18,464 bases of DNA from an uncultured Opitutales bacterium. Lineage in GTDB: Bacteria; Verrucomicrobiota; Verrucomicrobiia; Opitutales; Intestinicryptomonadaceae. This document shows positions 1 to 7,133 of this stretch, piece after piece. The stretch is from the NCBI GenBank assembly GCA_900548275.1, contig URJY01000037.1:1-18464 (forward strand). The letters are read 5' to 3'. Positions within the stretch are counted from its first letter, which is position 1; every line of letters begins with the position of its first letter. Below the pieces are notes generated by a model. The model did no database searches and was not told the origin of the DNA. It saw only the letters and a list, made by a program, of their open reading frames with translations. The translations under genes were made by a program, and so were the position numbers.

Positions 1-363
1 CCCCTTTCGGAGCGACGCGCCTAAGCAGTTCGGCTGCGCCGAACGCGGAGTTTTTAGATTTTAGTTTGCGGATTGCCGATTTTTGATTTTACTGCAAAAC
101 TCGCTTCGCTTGTTTTGCGGTAGTTGTCCACTTCGTGAAGCTTCGCTTCACTTCGTTCGGAATTATTCTACACGCCCTTGAAAAATCGCTTACGCTCTTT
201 TCTCGGGCGGGTAGGGAAGCTCGGCGTTGCCTTGCTTCCGTTGGCACTTCGTGAAGCTATCGCTTCACTGCGTCGGTTTGTCTTTGACTAAAAATTTGCG
301 TTTATCGTAAACGCCGAAATTAATAAGTGTTGCTCTTTCGTCGTTTATCGTAAACGCCGAAAT
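1..363. repeat. Non-coding region packed with short hairpins (REP-like cluster)
   Basis: No credible gene is seen here. At least eight short inverted repeats follow one another: 28-34/38-44 (GTTCGGC, loop TGC), 94-100/112-118 (GCAAAAC), 135-141/145-151 (GTGAAGC, loop TTC), 173-184/198-209 (a ten-pair stem with a 2x2 internal loop), 215-220/234-239 (GGAAGC), 251-257/262-268 (GTGAAGC again, loop TATC), 298-304/308-314 (GCGTTTA, loop TCG) and 342-347/351-356 (CGTTTA, loop TCG). The GTGAAGC hairpin lies in an imperfect direct repeat (129-155 and 245-272). The last two lie in a perfect 22-bp direct repeat. None has a clear U-tract, so these are not obvious intrinsic terminators. The region may continue beyond the left edge. 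Confidence 0.6.
299..363. repeat. Two perfect 22-bp direct repeats, each a hairpin, abutting the rluA stop
   Basis: Positions 299-320 and 342-363 are identical over 22 bases and start exactly 43 bases apart. Each contains CGTTTA-TCG-TAAACG. The first copy pairs one base further on each side. The second copy ends one base before the TGA stop of the RluA-family gene (364-366), so on the minus strand the hairpin is the first thing transcribed after that gene. No T-run follows on the minus strand. It could protect a 3' end, act as a weak terminator, or be a REP-type element. Confidence 0.6.
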
Positions 364-1188
364 TCATTCATTGCGCAGTTTGCTTGGCAGGTCGATTCCC
401 TTTTCCTTCATAAAGTCCAGAAAGTCGGTTTGGAGCGGGGCTTTGAATACCGTGTTTTCGAAGACTTTCGAGAAGTCCATTTCGTAGGCGTGCAATGCCT
501 GTCGTTTCATCGGCAGGACTTTCGCCATCTCGGGGGTGAAGCCCTTTTCGGCGAAATCAAGATACAGTGTTTCGTCGCAGCCGTAGAGTTTGTCGGCTAC
601 AACGCAGTGGTTCATCCACTGGGCGTGTGCGCGGATTTGGTGTTTGCGTCCCGTTAGAATTTTCACTTCCGCAAGCGTGTAGTCGCCGCCGTGTGTCGAG
701 TACGAAAGCGGCTTGAAAAACGACACCGCCGTTTTCGCCGACGGCTTTTGAACCGCGCAGCAGGTCTTAATTGCGACGAGCGAATTTTTGTCGTCGGCGA
801 GCGGCTGCGAGATTGTCGCGCAGCCTTCGAGTCTGCCCTCGAGCAGCGCAAGATATGTTTTCGATACAAGTCCGCGCGAGTCCATCGCCTTTTGTGCGAC
901 GCTCGCCGTCTGTTTGTTTTTCGCGAGCGTAACAACGCCGCTCGTCTCCCTGTCGAGTCTGCTTACAAGGTGCAGAACGTCGGCGTTCAGGTACACGCGC
1001 GCCGCGCCGACAAGGCTAGAGAGCGGGCCGTTTTTCGACGGATGGCAGACCAGCCACCCCGGCTTGTTCAACACCAGAAAATTTTCGTCCTCGTAGATTA
1101 TCCACGACGGAAATTCGTCCATATCCACAAGCCCTGCGGTTTCGCCGAATTCGGAGCCGTGCGGCAGTTTTTTTGTTTCGCCGTCCAT
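364..1188 (-). CDS. RluA-family pseudouridine synthase
   Basis: The 274-residue protein is expected to isomerise uridine to pseudouridine in ribosomal or transfer RNA. The catalytic motif RLDRETSG is at about residues 77-84, with Asp79 as the catalytic aspartate. Family motifs that follow are TGRKHQIRAH near residue 180 and RQALHAYEMDF near the C-terminus. There is no N-terminal S4 RNA-binding domain, unlike RluD and RluC, so the architecture is closer to RluA or TruC, and the target base cannot be named from sequence. It is the last gene of the ruvA-mrp-clpX-ubiE operon: its ATG follows the ubiE stop codon after one base. A hairpin repeat lies directly after its stop. Confidence 0.9.
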   Translation of the reverse strand: MDGETKKLPHGSEFGETAGLVDMDEFPSWIIYEDENFLVLNKPGWLVCHPSKNGPLSSLVGAARVYLNADVLHLVSRLDRETSGVVTLAKNKQTASVAQKAMDSRGLVSKTYLALLEGRLEGCATISQPLADDKNSLVAIKTCCAVQKPSAKTAVSFFKPLSYSTHGGDYTLAEVKILTGRKHQIRAHAQWMNHCVVADKLYGCDETLYLDFAEKGFTPEMAKVLPMKRQALHAYEMDFSKVFENTVFKAPLQTDFLDFMKEKGIDLPSKLRNE

Positions 1189-1189
1189 A

Positions 1190-1927
1190 TTATTTTTTCG
1201 ATTTTTCGCCCGAAGTTATTGCGACAAATCCGAACGCCATCGGGCGCGTTTGCACGTTTTCGAAGCCCGCGTTGCGGAACATTTCCTCGACCTTTTCGCG
1301 CGGCGGGTAGGCGAGCGTCGTCTCGGCGAGATAAACGTAGTCCTCGCGCTTTCCGCCGAACAGAACGGCGACGTTGGGCACGAATTTTCCCATGAAAAGT
1401 TTTTGGATTTTCTCGAGTGCGCCGCCCGCCCTGCACACTTCGAGCACGCAGAGTTTCGCCGACGGCTTCAGCGTGCGCGCAATTTCGCGCAGGCAGTCCG
1501 CCCTGTTTCTGAAATTTCGGAAGCCGAACGAGATTGTCGCGCCGTCGAAAATTTCGTTTCCGAACGGCAGGCTGCCGCAGTCGGCTTCGACAAATTCCGC
1601 GCGGTTTGCCAAGCCCTTTTTCGAAAGCTTTGCCTTTGCCGCATCGAGCATCGGCGGGCAGAAATCGGCGCACACAACTTCGGCGTTCGGATGGCGGCGC
1701 AGGATTTCGACCGCGACATCGCCGCTTCCGCACGCCAAGTCGGCTACGCGCGTTTTGCCGCAGGGCAGTCCGAGCTTGCGTACAAGCCTTTTGCGCCACA
1801 CGACATCAAGACCGAAAGTCATCGCGCGGTTGATTACGTCGTAGAACGGCGCAATGCGCGCGAACATTTTCCTGACGGAATTTTCCTCGCGTTTTTCGGG
1901 GTCGGCTATCGGCTTTTGTCCGTTCAT
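1190..1927 (-). CDS. ubiE: Demethylmenaquinone methyltransferase (UbiE/MenG)
   Basis: A class I SAM-dependent methyltransferase of 245 residues, close to the usual 230-250 for UbiE/MenG. It makes the last step of menaquinone synthesis, C-methylating demethylmenaquinone. The N-terminal stretch MFARIAPFYDVINRAMTFGLD is the typical family start (the YD.N...SFG-type region). The SAM-binding motif I is VADLACGSGDVA at about residues 66-77, followed by the acidic VCADFCPPML strand and SFGFRNFRN near residue 130, matching the family FGLRN motif. The ATG overlaps the clpX-like stop by four bases (ATGA), indicating translational coupling. Which quinone is used is inferred: no ubiquinone genes are seen, and anaerobic Verrucomicrobiota use menaquinone, so menG is the functional reading. 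Confidence 0.9.
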   Translation of the reverse strand: MNGQKPIADPEKREENSVRKMFARIAPFYDVINRAMTFGLDVVWRKRLVRKLGLPCGKTRVADLACGSGDVAVEILRRHPNAEVVCADFCPPMLDAAKAKLSKKGLANRAEFVEADCGSLPFGNEIFDGATISFGFRNFRNRADCLREIARTLKPSAKLCVLEVCRAGGALEKIQKLFMGKFVPNVAVLFGGKREDYVYLAETTLAYPPREKVEEMFRNAGFENVQTRPMAFGFVAITSGEKSKK

Positions 1928-3531
1928 TTTTCGCGGTTCCCGAACGAGCGCACGACCATATCGGAAAGATATTTGTCGGGCGATTTTATGCAGTCGGCGG
2001 TTATCGCAAACGACGTTCCGCCCGTGTTTCGCGCCACTATCGCAAGCCCGTGTTTGAAGTCCCTGAAGACCTCTTCGCAGACCGCCGCGACCGACTTGTC
2101 CTTATCCACCGCAAGCGAGATTAGCTCGCGCTTTGCGCCGTCGTCGATGTCGAGCCCGAAGCCCGTTTTCGCCTTGAATGATTCGGCGAACTTTGCGATG
2201 TCGGCAATCATCGAATCCTTGATTAAATCGCCGTTGTCCACCAGCAGTTCGCGCAGCGTCTCCTTCGGATTTTCGACGGTGCGCGTGTCAAGTTCGAAAC
2301 TTTTTATCCCCGAAGACGGAAGCTCGAATTTGTAGTCGCGCAGGGTGCGTTCGAGTACGGTCATAAGCCCGCGCGCGCCCGTTTTTTCGAGATACGCAAG
2401 GTTTGAAATAGCCTTGACCGCTTCGGGCGTTATCGAAAAGTCTATGCCGTAGCCGTTGAAATCCTCGCGGTACTGCTTGAGAATCGAGCCTTCCGAAGAG
2501 ACCAGAATTTCGGCGATGTCGTCGGGCTTGAGAGCCTCGCATGCCACGCGCACGGGGAGTCTGCCGATAAATTCAGCCTCGAAGCCGTACTTGATGAAAT
2601 CGCTTGTCTCGGCGTATTTGAGGTAGTCGGAGTTGTCCGCGTCCCTTTCGAAGCCGTCGTCCGAGGCGAAGCCGATTGTGCCGCGGTTCATCCGCTTTGC
2701 GATGCTTTCGCCGAGCTTGTCGAACGCGCCGCTTACGATGAACAGAATGTGGCGCGTGTTGATTGTGCGCTTGGGCTTTTTGCCGCCGCGCGCGCTCATT
2801 GCCATCTGCATTTGCCCCATCATATCCTGCGGGCTGACTACGTTCACGTTCGACTCCTCCATAAGCTTCAGGAGGTTTATCTGAACGCCGCGCCCCGACA
2901 CGTCTTTGCCGCCGAAGTCGCCGCGTCCCGCGATTTTATCGATTTCGTCGATGTAGATTATTCCGTACTGCGCCACATCCACGTTTCCGTTTGCGGTTTT
3001 CACGAGGTCGCGCACGAGGTCTTCGACATCCGCGCCGACATAGCCCGTTTCGGAAAATTTCGTCGCGTCCGCCTTGACGAACGGAACGCCGATTAGCTTT
3101 GCGATTGTGCGCATCAGATACGTTTTGCCGACGCCCGTCGGACCGAGAATGAGGATGTTCTGCTTGCCGTATTCAAGCTCTTTCAGCTCGGGATTTTCGA
3201 GGCATCTGCGCACGTGGTTGTAGTGGTCGCAAATGGCTACCGACAGAACTTTTTTCGCTTCGTCCTGTTTGATGACGTAGCGGTTGAGGTAGTCGCGGAT
3301 TTCTCGCGGCTTCATCGAGAACTCGCGGATGCGCCTGAGCACTTCCTCCGAGTCGTCGTCCTGCTGTTGCGCGTTGCGGAAGCCCGAATCGGCTTCGGGC
3401 GGGGGCGGGAACGAACCGAACTCGAGCTTCACGGGCTTGCCGCCGAAAATTCCCTCGAGCTGTTTCTTCAGTTCGTCGAGCGGATTCTCGGGCTTTTTGT
3501 TTTCGTCCTTGTCGGGTTTGTCGTTGTCCAT
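1924..3531 (-). CDS. clpX: ClpX-type AAA+ unfoldase lacking the zinc domain, with a C-terminal extension
   Basis: Predicted ATP-dependent unfoldase that feeds substrates to ClpP. Seen in the 535-residue product: Walker A GPTGVGKT (130-137), pore loop GYVG (163-166), Walker B IIYIDEID (191-198), an IGF tripeptide (286-288) at the place of the ClpP-docking loop, arginine finger in EFIGRLPV (320-327), and sensor-2 GARGL (385-389). ClpX normally opens with a four-cysteine zinc-binding domain and totals about 410-430 residues. Here the N-terminus is a charged, proline-rich 60-residue tail with no cysteine, and about 105 residues follow the core. I chose ATG at 3531 because GGAG lies six bases upstream; a GTG at 3543 would add four residues. 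It follows mrp after 41 bases. No clpP is in the window, so it may be a paralogue of a canonical ClpX elsewhere. Confidence 0.85.
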   Translation of the reverse strand: MDNDKPDKDENKKPENPLDELKKQLEGIFGGKPVKLEFGSFPPPPEADSGFRNAQQQDDDSEEVLRRIREFSMKPREIRDYLNRYVIKQDEAKKVLSVAICDHYNHVRRCLENPELKELEYGKQNILILGPTGVGKTYLMRTIAKLIGVPFVKADATKFSETGYVGADVEDLVRDLVKTANGNVDVAQYGIIYIDEIDKIAGRGDFGGKDVSGRGVQINLLKLMEESNVNVVSPQDMMGQMQMAMSARGGKKPKRTINTRHILFIVSGAFDKLGESIAKRMNRGTIGFASDDGFERDADNSDYLKYAETSDFIKYGFEAEFIGRLPVRVACEALKPDDIAEILVSSEGSILKQYREDFNGYGIDFSITPEAVKAISNLAYLEKTGARGLMTVLERTLRDYKFELPSSGIKSFELDTRTVENPKETLRELLVDNGDLIKDSMIADIAKFAESFKAKTGFGLDIDDGAKRELISLAVDKDKSVAAVCEEVFRDFKHGLAIVARNTGGTSFAITADCIKSPDKYLSDMVVRSFGNREK

Positions 3532-3572
3532 AAAAGTCTCCACTCTCGGGCGGATTGTGTTGCTTTGAAAAA

Positions 3573-4592
3573 TTACTTCCCGATTTTATCGACAATTTTG
3601 CGCGCCAGATTTAGGAAAATTTCGCGCGAGCCTTCCGACGGATTTCCCGACTGCAGCGTTTTGTCGATGGGCACTCTCGCCACGACTTCCGTGCCGAGCC
3701 GCGCCGCCGCGCCGTCCGCGAAGCCCTCGCCGAATATGTATTCCTTAGAGCCGTCGGGCATTGGGAAGTACGCCATATTTTCGACAACGCCGAGAATCTT
3801 TACCGAGCTTTTTTCGAAGACCATTGCGCCGCGCGCCGCCGTTACCGCCGCCAGATTGTTCGCCGTGCTTACGATAAGCGCGCCGTCGAGCGGAATGAGC
3901 TGGACGACGCTAAGCACCGCGTCGCCCGTTCCGGGGGGCAGGTCGATGACCATCGCGTCGAGATTTCCCCAAACCATATCTTCGGCGAACTGCTTGATTG
4001 CGCTCGTAACCATCGGGCCCCGCCAGACAAGCGGCTGGTCGTCGTCGACGAGCATTCCCATCGACATAACCTTGATTCCGTCGATTGTAGGCGGCACGAT
4101 TTTCTCGTCGGGGGTGACCGACGGGTAGACTTTTTCGCCGAGCAGAATCGCCGCGCTCGGGCCGTGTATGTCGCAGTCCATAAGCCCCACACGCGGTTCT
4201 CCGCCGTTGCTCGGAAAGATTTCCGCCAGTGCCTTTACGAGGTTTACCGCGACCGTGCTTTTGCCGACTCCGCCCTTGCCCGAGGCAATCGCGATTTTGA
4301 TTTTCACGTTTGCAAGCGTGCCGCTTTTGGGGGCGGGCGGCGCGGACTTCGCGGGGTCCTCGGCGAGCAGGATTACGTCGAACTTGAAATTCGGGTACGC
4401 CGCTTCGAGAACCTTTGTCGCTTCTAGAACGACTTTCTTTGCCGCTTCGGCTTCGCCGCCCGTGAATATGCGGACTTCCGCGCGGTCGGCTTCGACCTTG
4501 ACGTATTTGACCATTCCAAATGAAATGATGTCCTTGGAGTAGGGCGGATATTTCACCGCCTTGAGCGTATTTAAAATGTCTTCTTTTGTCAT
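3573..4592 (-). CDS. mrp: Mrp/ApbC-family P-loop ATPase (Fe-S carrier type) without the CxxC motif
   Basis: The 339-residue protein has an N-terminal DUF59/MIP18-like domain (about 1-75) and a ParA/MinD-like P-loop domain with the deviant Walker A SGKGGVGKS (104-112), MDCDIHGPS (138-146) and IDLPPGTGD (216-224). The family loads or carries Fe-S clusters in the cytoplasm. In the Mrp/Nbp35 family a CxxC pair after VENM(A/S)YF binds the bridging cluster. Here that position reads PMPD (277-280), and the only cysteine in the whole protein is Cys140. The ATPase fold is clear but cluster carriage by the standard route is doubtful. Its ATG lies seven bases after the ruvA stop; no good Shine-Dalgarno is seen, so translation may be coupled to ruvA. 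Confidence 0.88.
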   Translation of the reverse strand: MTKEDILNTLKAVKYPPYSKDIISFGMVKYVKVEADRAEVRIFTGGEAEAAKKVVLEATKVLEAAYPNFKFDVILLAEDPAKSAPPAPKSGTLANVKIKIAIASGKGGVGKSTVAVNLVKALAEIFPSNGGEPRVGLMDCDIHGPSAAILLGEKVYPSVTPDEKIVPPTIDGIKVMSMGMLVDDDQPLVWRGPMVTSAIKQFAEDMVWGNLDAMVIDLPPGTGDAVLSVVQLIPLDGALIVSTANNLAAVTAARGAMVFEKSSVKILGVVENMAYFPMPDGSKEYIFGEGFADGAAARLGTEVVARVPIDKTLQSGNPSEGSREIFLNLARKIVDKIGK

Positions 4593-4599
4593 AATGTGG

Positions 4600-5199
4600 C
4601 TATTTTGAAAGTGCGAATTTTACGAGTGCCTCCGTCGGCGCGTCTTCGCCGAGCTCGCGGACTGCGGCGCGGACGTACTTGTCGGCGTCGGCAACCTTCA
4701 GTCCGAGTGCGGCGAGCGCGGCTACGGCATCCGAAACGTTTGTGCTTTGTGCGGGCATTCCCGCAAGTTCTGGGGCGTGCGCCTTCGAACCGCCCGCGCC
4801 CAGTGTTCCCTTCAGTTCGAGCACGAGGCGTTCGGCGGTCTTTTTGCCTATCCCGGGGCATTTCGAAAGCGTCGCAACGTCGCCCGATGCGATTGCCTCG
4901 CGCAGTGTCGCGGTTGACATTCTGCTCATCATATTGAGCGCGGTTTTCGGACCTATTCCCGAAACCTTTTCCGTGATGGTCTTGAAGAAATCGCGGTCGG
5001 CGCGCGTCGCGAACCCGTAGAGAGCCTGCGAATCCTCGCGGTATACCGCAACGGTGTAGAGCATAACTTCGCCGCCGATTTTCGGGAGCACCTCGGTTGT
5101 GGTGAGCGGCACGTTGACTTCGTAGAAAAGCCCGCCTACGTCCACCACCGCCAGAAACAGCGAAGATTCCGAAAGTTTGCCTTTGATTGCAGCTATCAT
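4600..5199 (-). CDS. ruvA: Holliday junction branch migration protein RuvA
   Basis: RuvA binds Holliday junctions as a tetramer and recruits the RuvB motor. The 199-residue product (E. coli 203) shows the classic start MIAAIKGKL, an N-terminal OB fold (1-65), two helix-hairpin-helix motifs SGIGPKTAL (80-88) and CPGIGKKTAERL (114-125), and the C-terminal RuvB-binding domain III (about 153-199). A TTG five codons upstream keeps the frame open, but the ATG at 5199 matches the family N-terminus and has GGGA nine bases upstream. It is the first gene of the ruvA-mrp-clpX-ubiE-rluA unit. Neither ruvB nor ruvC is adjacent here. Confidence 0.93.
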   Translation of the reverse strand: MIAAIKGKLSESSLFLAVVDVGGLFYEVNVPLTTTEVLPKIGGEVMLYTVAVYREDSQALYGFATRADRDFFKTITEKVSGIGPKTALNMMSRMSTATLREAIASGDVATLSKCPGIGKKTAERLVLELKGTLGAGGSKAHAPELAGMPAQSTNVSDAVAALAALGLKVADADKYVRAAVRELGEDAPTEALVKFALSK

Positions 5200-5316
5200 A
5201 GATACATATCCCAAAAAGTTTTTTATTTAAGCGGCGCGTCCGTTCCGCGCGTCGGTTTTCCCGATTCGTTTGCGCACCGTCGAAGCGGGCAAAGTTGTCG
5301 GGAGGGGTTCAATAAT

Positions 5317-5347
5317 ACGGGGCGGAAATCTTCAGTTTTCGCCCCGT
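5317..5347 (-). terminator. Strong 12-bp hairpin between dapB and ruvA (possible terminator)
   Basis: Arms 5317-5328 and 5336-5347 pair over 12 positions with a single G-T wobble, around the loop TCTTCAG. Read on the minus strand it lies 75 bases after the dapB stop and about 120 bases before the ruvA start. The sequence that follows on the minus strand is only ATTATT, not a proper U-tract. It is therefore a candidate dapB terminator or a transcript-stabilising hairpin. Confidence 0.45.
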
Positions 5348-5421
5348 CGTGTAAAAGGAATTCGGACTGTTTGAATCGGAGAACTCCGCGCGCGTGAAAT
5401 CCGCGCAGTCTTGCAAATTTC

Positions 5422-6150
5422 CTATTTGAGATTCAGAACGTCGTCCATTCCGTAGAGTGCCGCGGGCTTGTCTTTGAGCCACAGCGCAGCCCTTACCGCG
5501 CCCTTCGAGAACACGGCTCTGTCCGCCGCCTTGTGGACGAGCTCGAGCCTTTCGCCGTCGGCGGCGAAAATCACGGTGTGGTCTCCGACGACGCTTCCGC
5601 CGCGAACGGCGTGTACGCCCACTTCGCCGACCCTGCGTTCGCCGACCATTCCCTTGCGTCCGTAGCAAACCATATCTTCGCCAATGCCGCGCTCCTTGAG
5701 CACGATTTCCTTGAGCTTGTCCGCCGTGCCGCTTGGCGCGTCCTTCTTGTGCTTGTGGTGCATTTCCACGATTTCGACATCGTAGGAGTCGTCGAGAATG
5801 CGCGCGGCTATCTTTGTCAGATAGTTGAGCAGGTTTACGCCGAGCGAATAGTTGCCCGCCCACACAATCGGGATTTGCTTTGTGTACTCGAGGATTTCCG
5901 CACGCTGTTCGGGCGAGTGCCCCGTCGTGCCGATGACGAGGGGCTTGCCGTATTTTGCGCAGAGCTTTGCGAGCGGAGCGGTTGCGTCGCGGAATGAGAA
6001 GTCTATTGCCGCGTCGCAGTCTTTGATGAAGTCTTCGGGGTTGTCGCCCACGTCGCAGCCGACCGATTCCAATCCCGCGTCTTTTGCGGCGGCGGCTATC
6101 GCGTGCCCCATTCTGCCGTTGGCACCGTTGATGAGAACTTTGAACGCCAT
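5422..6150 (-). CDS. dapB: 4-hydroxy-tetrahydrodipicolinate reductase (DapB)
   Basis: Reduces the DapA product with NAD(P)H in the cytoplasmic diaminopimelate/lysine pathway. The 242-residue product has the dinucleotide-binding motif GANGRMG (9-15), IGTTG (73-77), and the family signature HHKHKKDAPSGTA (131-143). That signature holds the catalytic histidine, the substrate-binding lysine and the flexible hinge. It is somewhat shorter than E. coli DapB (273) but all motifs are present. Its ATG shares one base with the dapA stop (TAATG), so the pair is translationally coupled; AAGG lies ten bases upstream inside dapA. Confidence 0.95.
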   Translation of the reverse strand: MAFKVLINGANGRMGHAIAAAAKDAGLESVGCDVGDNPEDFIKDCDAAIDFSFRDATAPLAKLCAKYGKPLVIGTTGHSPEQRAEILEYTKQIPIVWAGNYSLGVNLLNYLTKIAARILDDSYDVEIVEMHHKHKKDAPSGTADKLKEIVLKERGIGEDMVCYGRKGMVGERRVGEVGVHAVRGGSVVGDHTVIFAADGERLELVHKAADRAVFSKGAVRAALWLKDKPAALYGMDDVLNLK

Positions 6151-7031
6151 TATATTTTAGCCTTTTCCATTTCGGATTTGAGAATAGCCAGATTTTCGGG
6201 CTGCATTGCGCACAGCGGCAGTCTTACAAACGGGCTTGCCGTCATGCCCTTGAGCCACATCGCGGTCTTTGCGGGGACGGGGTTCGGCTCGATGAACAGT
6301 GCGTGGAAGAATCCCGCAAGTTCGTCGGATATTGCCTGCGCCTTCTCGACATTGCCCGCAAGCATCAGGTCGACAAGCTCCACCATTCTTTCGGGAACGA
6401 TGTTCGAAGCGACGCTGATGACGCCCTTCGCGCCATTTTTCATAAAGTCTACGGTCAGCCCGTCGTCGCCGCTGAGGATTGTGAAATTGTCGTCGACTTT
6501 CGAGTGGAGGTCTTCGACCTTGTCGACCTTGCCGCCCGCCTCCTTCATCACGCAGATGTTGGGATATTTTTTGTAGAGGCGCACGGCGGTGTCGTTGGAA
6601 ATTCCGATTCCGCAACGACCCGGTATCGAGTAGAGGAAAATCGGCTTGCTCGTGCACTTGGCGACTTCCGACATATGCAGGAAAACGCCCTCCTGCGACG
6701 GTTTGTTGTAGTAGGGGGCGACGACCAGAAAGCCGTCCGCGCCAGCTTCGTCGGCTTCGCGCGTAAGGTGTACGGCTTCGCGCGTGCAGTTCGAACCCGT
6801 GCCCGCGATGACGGGGATTCTTCCCGCCGCGTATTCGATTACTTTTTTTATGACCGCGATGTGTTCGACGGGGTCGAGAGTGGGCGATTCGCCCGTTGTC
6901 CCGACAGCTACAAGCCCCTTTACGCCGCCCCTAACTTGGGCTTCGACCAGTCTTTTGAGGGCGTCGTAATCAACACCCTGTTCGGTCATCGGCGTAACCA
7001 ACGCAGTCCATACTCCGGAAAAATTTTGCAT
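6150..7031 (-). CDS. dapA: 4-hydroxy-tetrahydrodipicolinate synthase (DapA)
   Basis: Condenses pyruvate with aspartate semialdehyde, the first committed step to diaminopimelate and lysine. The 293-residue product matches family length. Visible residues are GTTGE (44-48), the catalytic-triad tyrosine in LYSIPGRCG (Tyr134), and the Schiff-base lysine in VMKEAGG (Lys163). The start fits the family N-terminus (GVWTALVTPM). AAAAGGA lies only one base before the ATG, which is unusually close for a Shine-Dalgarno, yet no better start exists. It is the first gene of dapAB. The short leader carries no lysine-riboswitch-like structure that I can recognise, and no confident promoter. Confidence 0.95.
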   Translation of the reverse strand: MQNFSGVWTALVTPMTEQGVDYDALKRLVEAQVRGGVKGLVAVGTTGESPTLDPVEHIAVIKKVIEYAAGRIPVIAGTGSNCTREAVHLTREADEAGADGFLVVAPYYNKPSQEGVFLHMSEVAKCTSKPIFLYSIPGRCGIGISNDTAVRLYKKYPNICVMKEAGGKVDKVEDLHSKVDDNFTILSGDDGLTVDFMKNGAKGVISVASNIVPERMVELVDLMLAGNVEKAQAISDELAGFFHALFIEPNPVPAKTAMWLKGMTASPFVRLPLCAMQPENLAILKSEMEKAKI

Positions 7032-7091
7032 ATCCTTTTATTCAATTAAATACATCGTATCTTGCAACACTTTTTAAACCGTCCGCGCAAC

Positions 7092-7118
7092 AAAAAGCCC
7101 CGAATTTTTTCGGGGCTT
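7092..7118 (-). terminator. Intrinsic terminator of the GH35 gene
   Basis: Arms 7095-7104 (AAGCCCCGAA) and 7109-7118 pair perfectly over ten bases around a TTTT loop. On the minus strand the stem is followed by a T-run (7096-7092). It sits about 15 bases past the GH35 stop codon and upstream of dapA, so it insulates dapAB from the glycosidase gene. On the plus strand no T-run follows. Confidence 0.9.
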
Positions 7119-7133
7119 GCGGAGGGGCGGCGG

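Noticed and set aside
7032..7091. Lysine riboswitch in the dapA leader
   Set aside because: The leader before dapA is only about 60 bases outside the preceding terminator, far too short for a lysine riboswitch, and shows no such fold.
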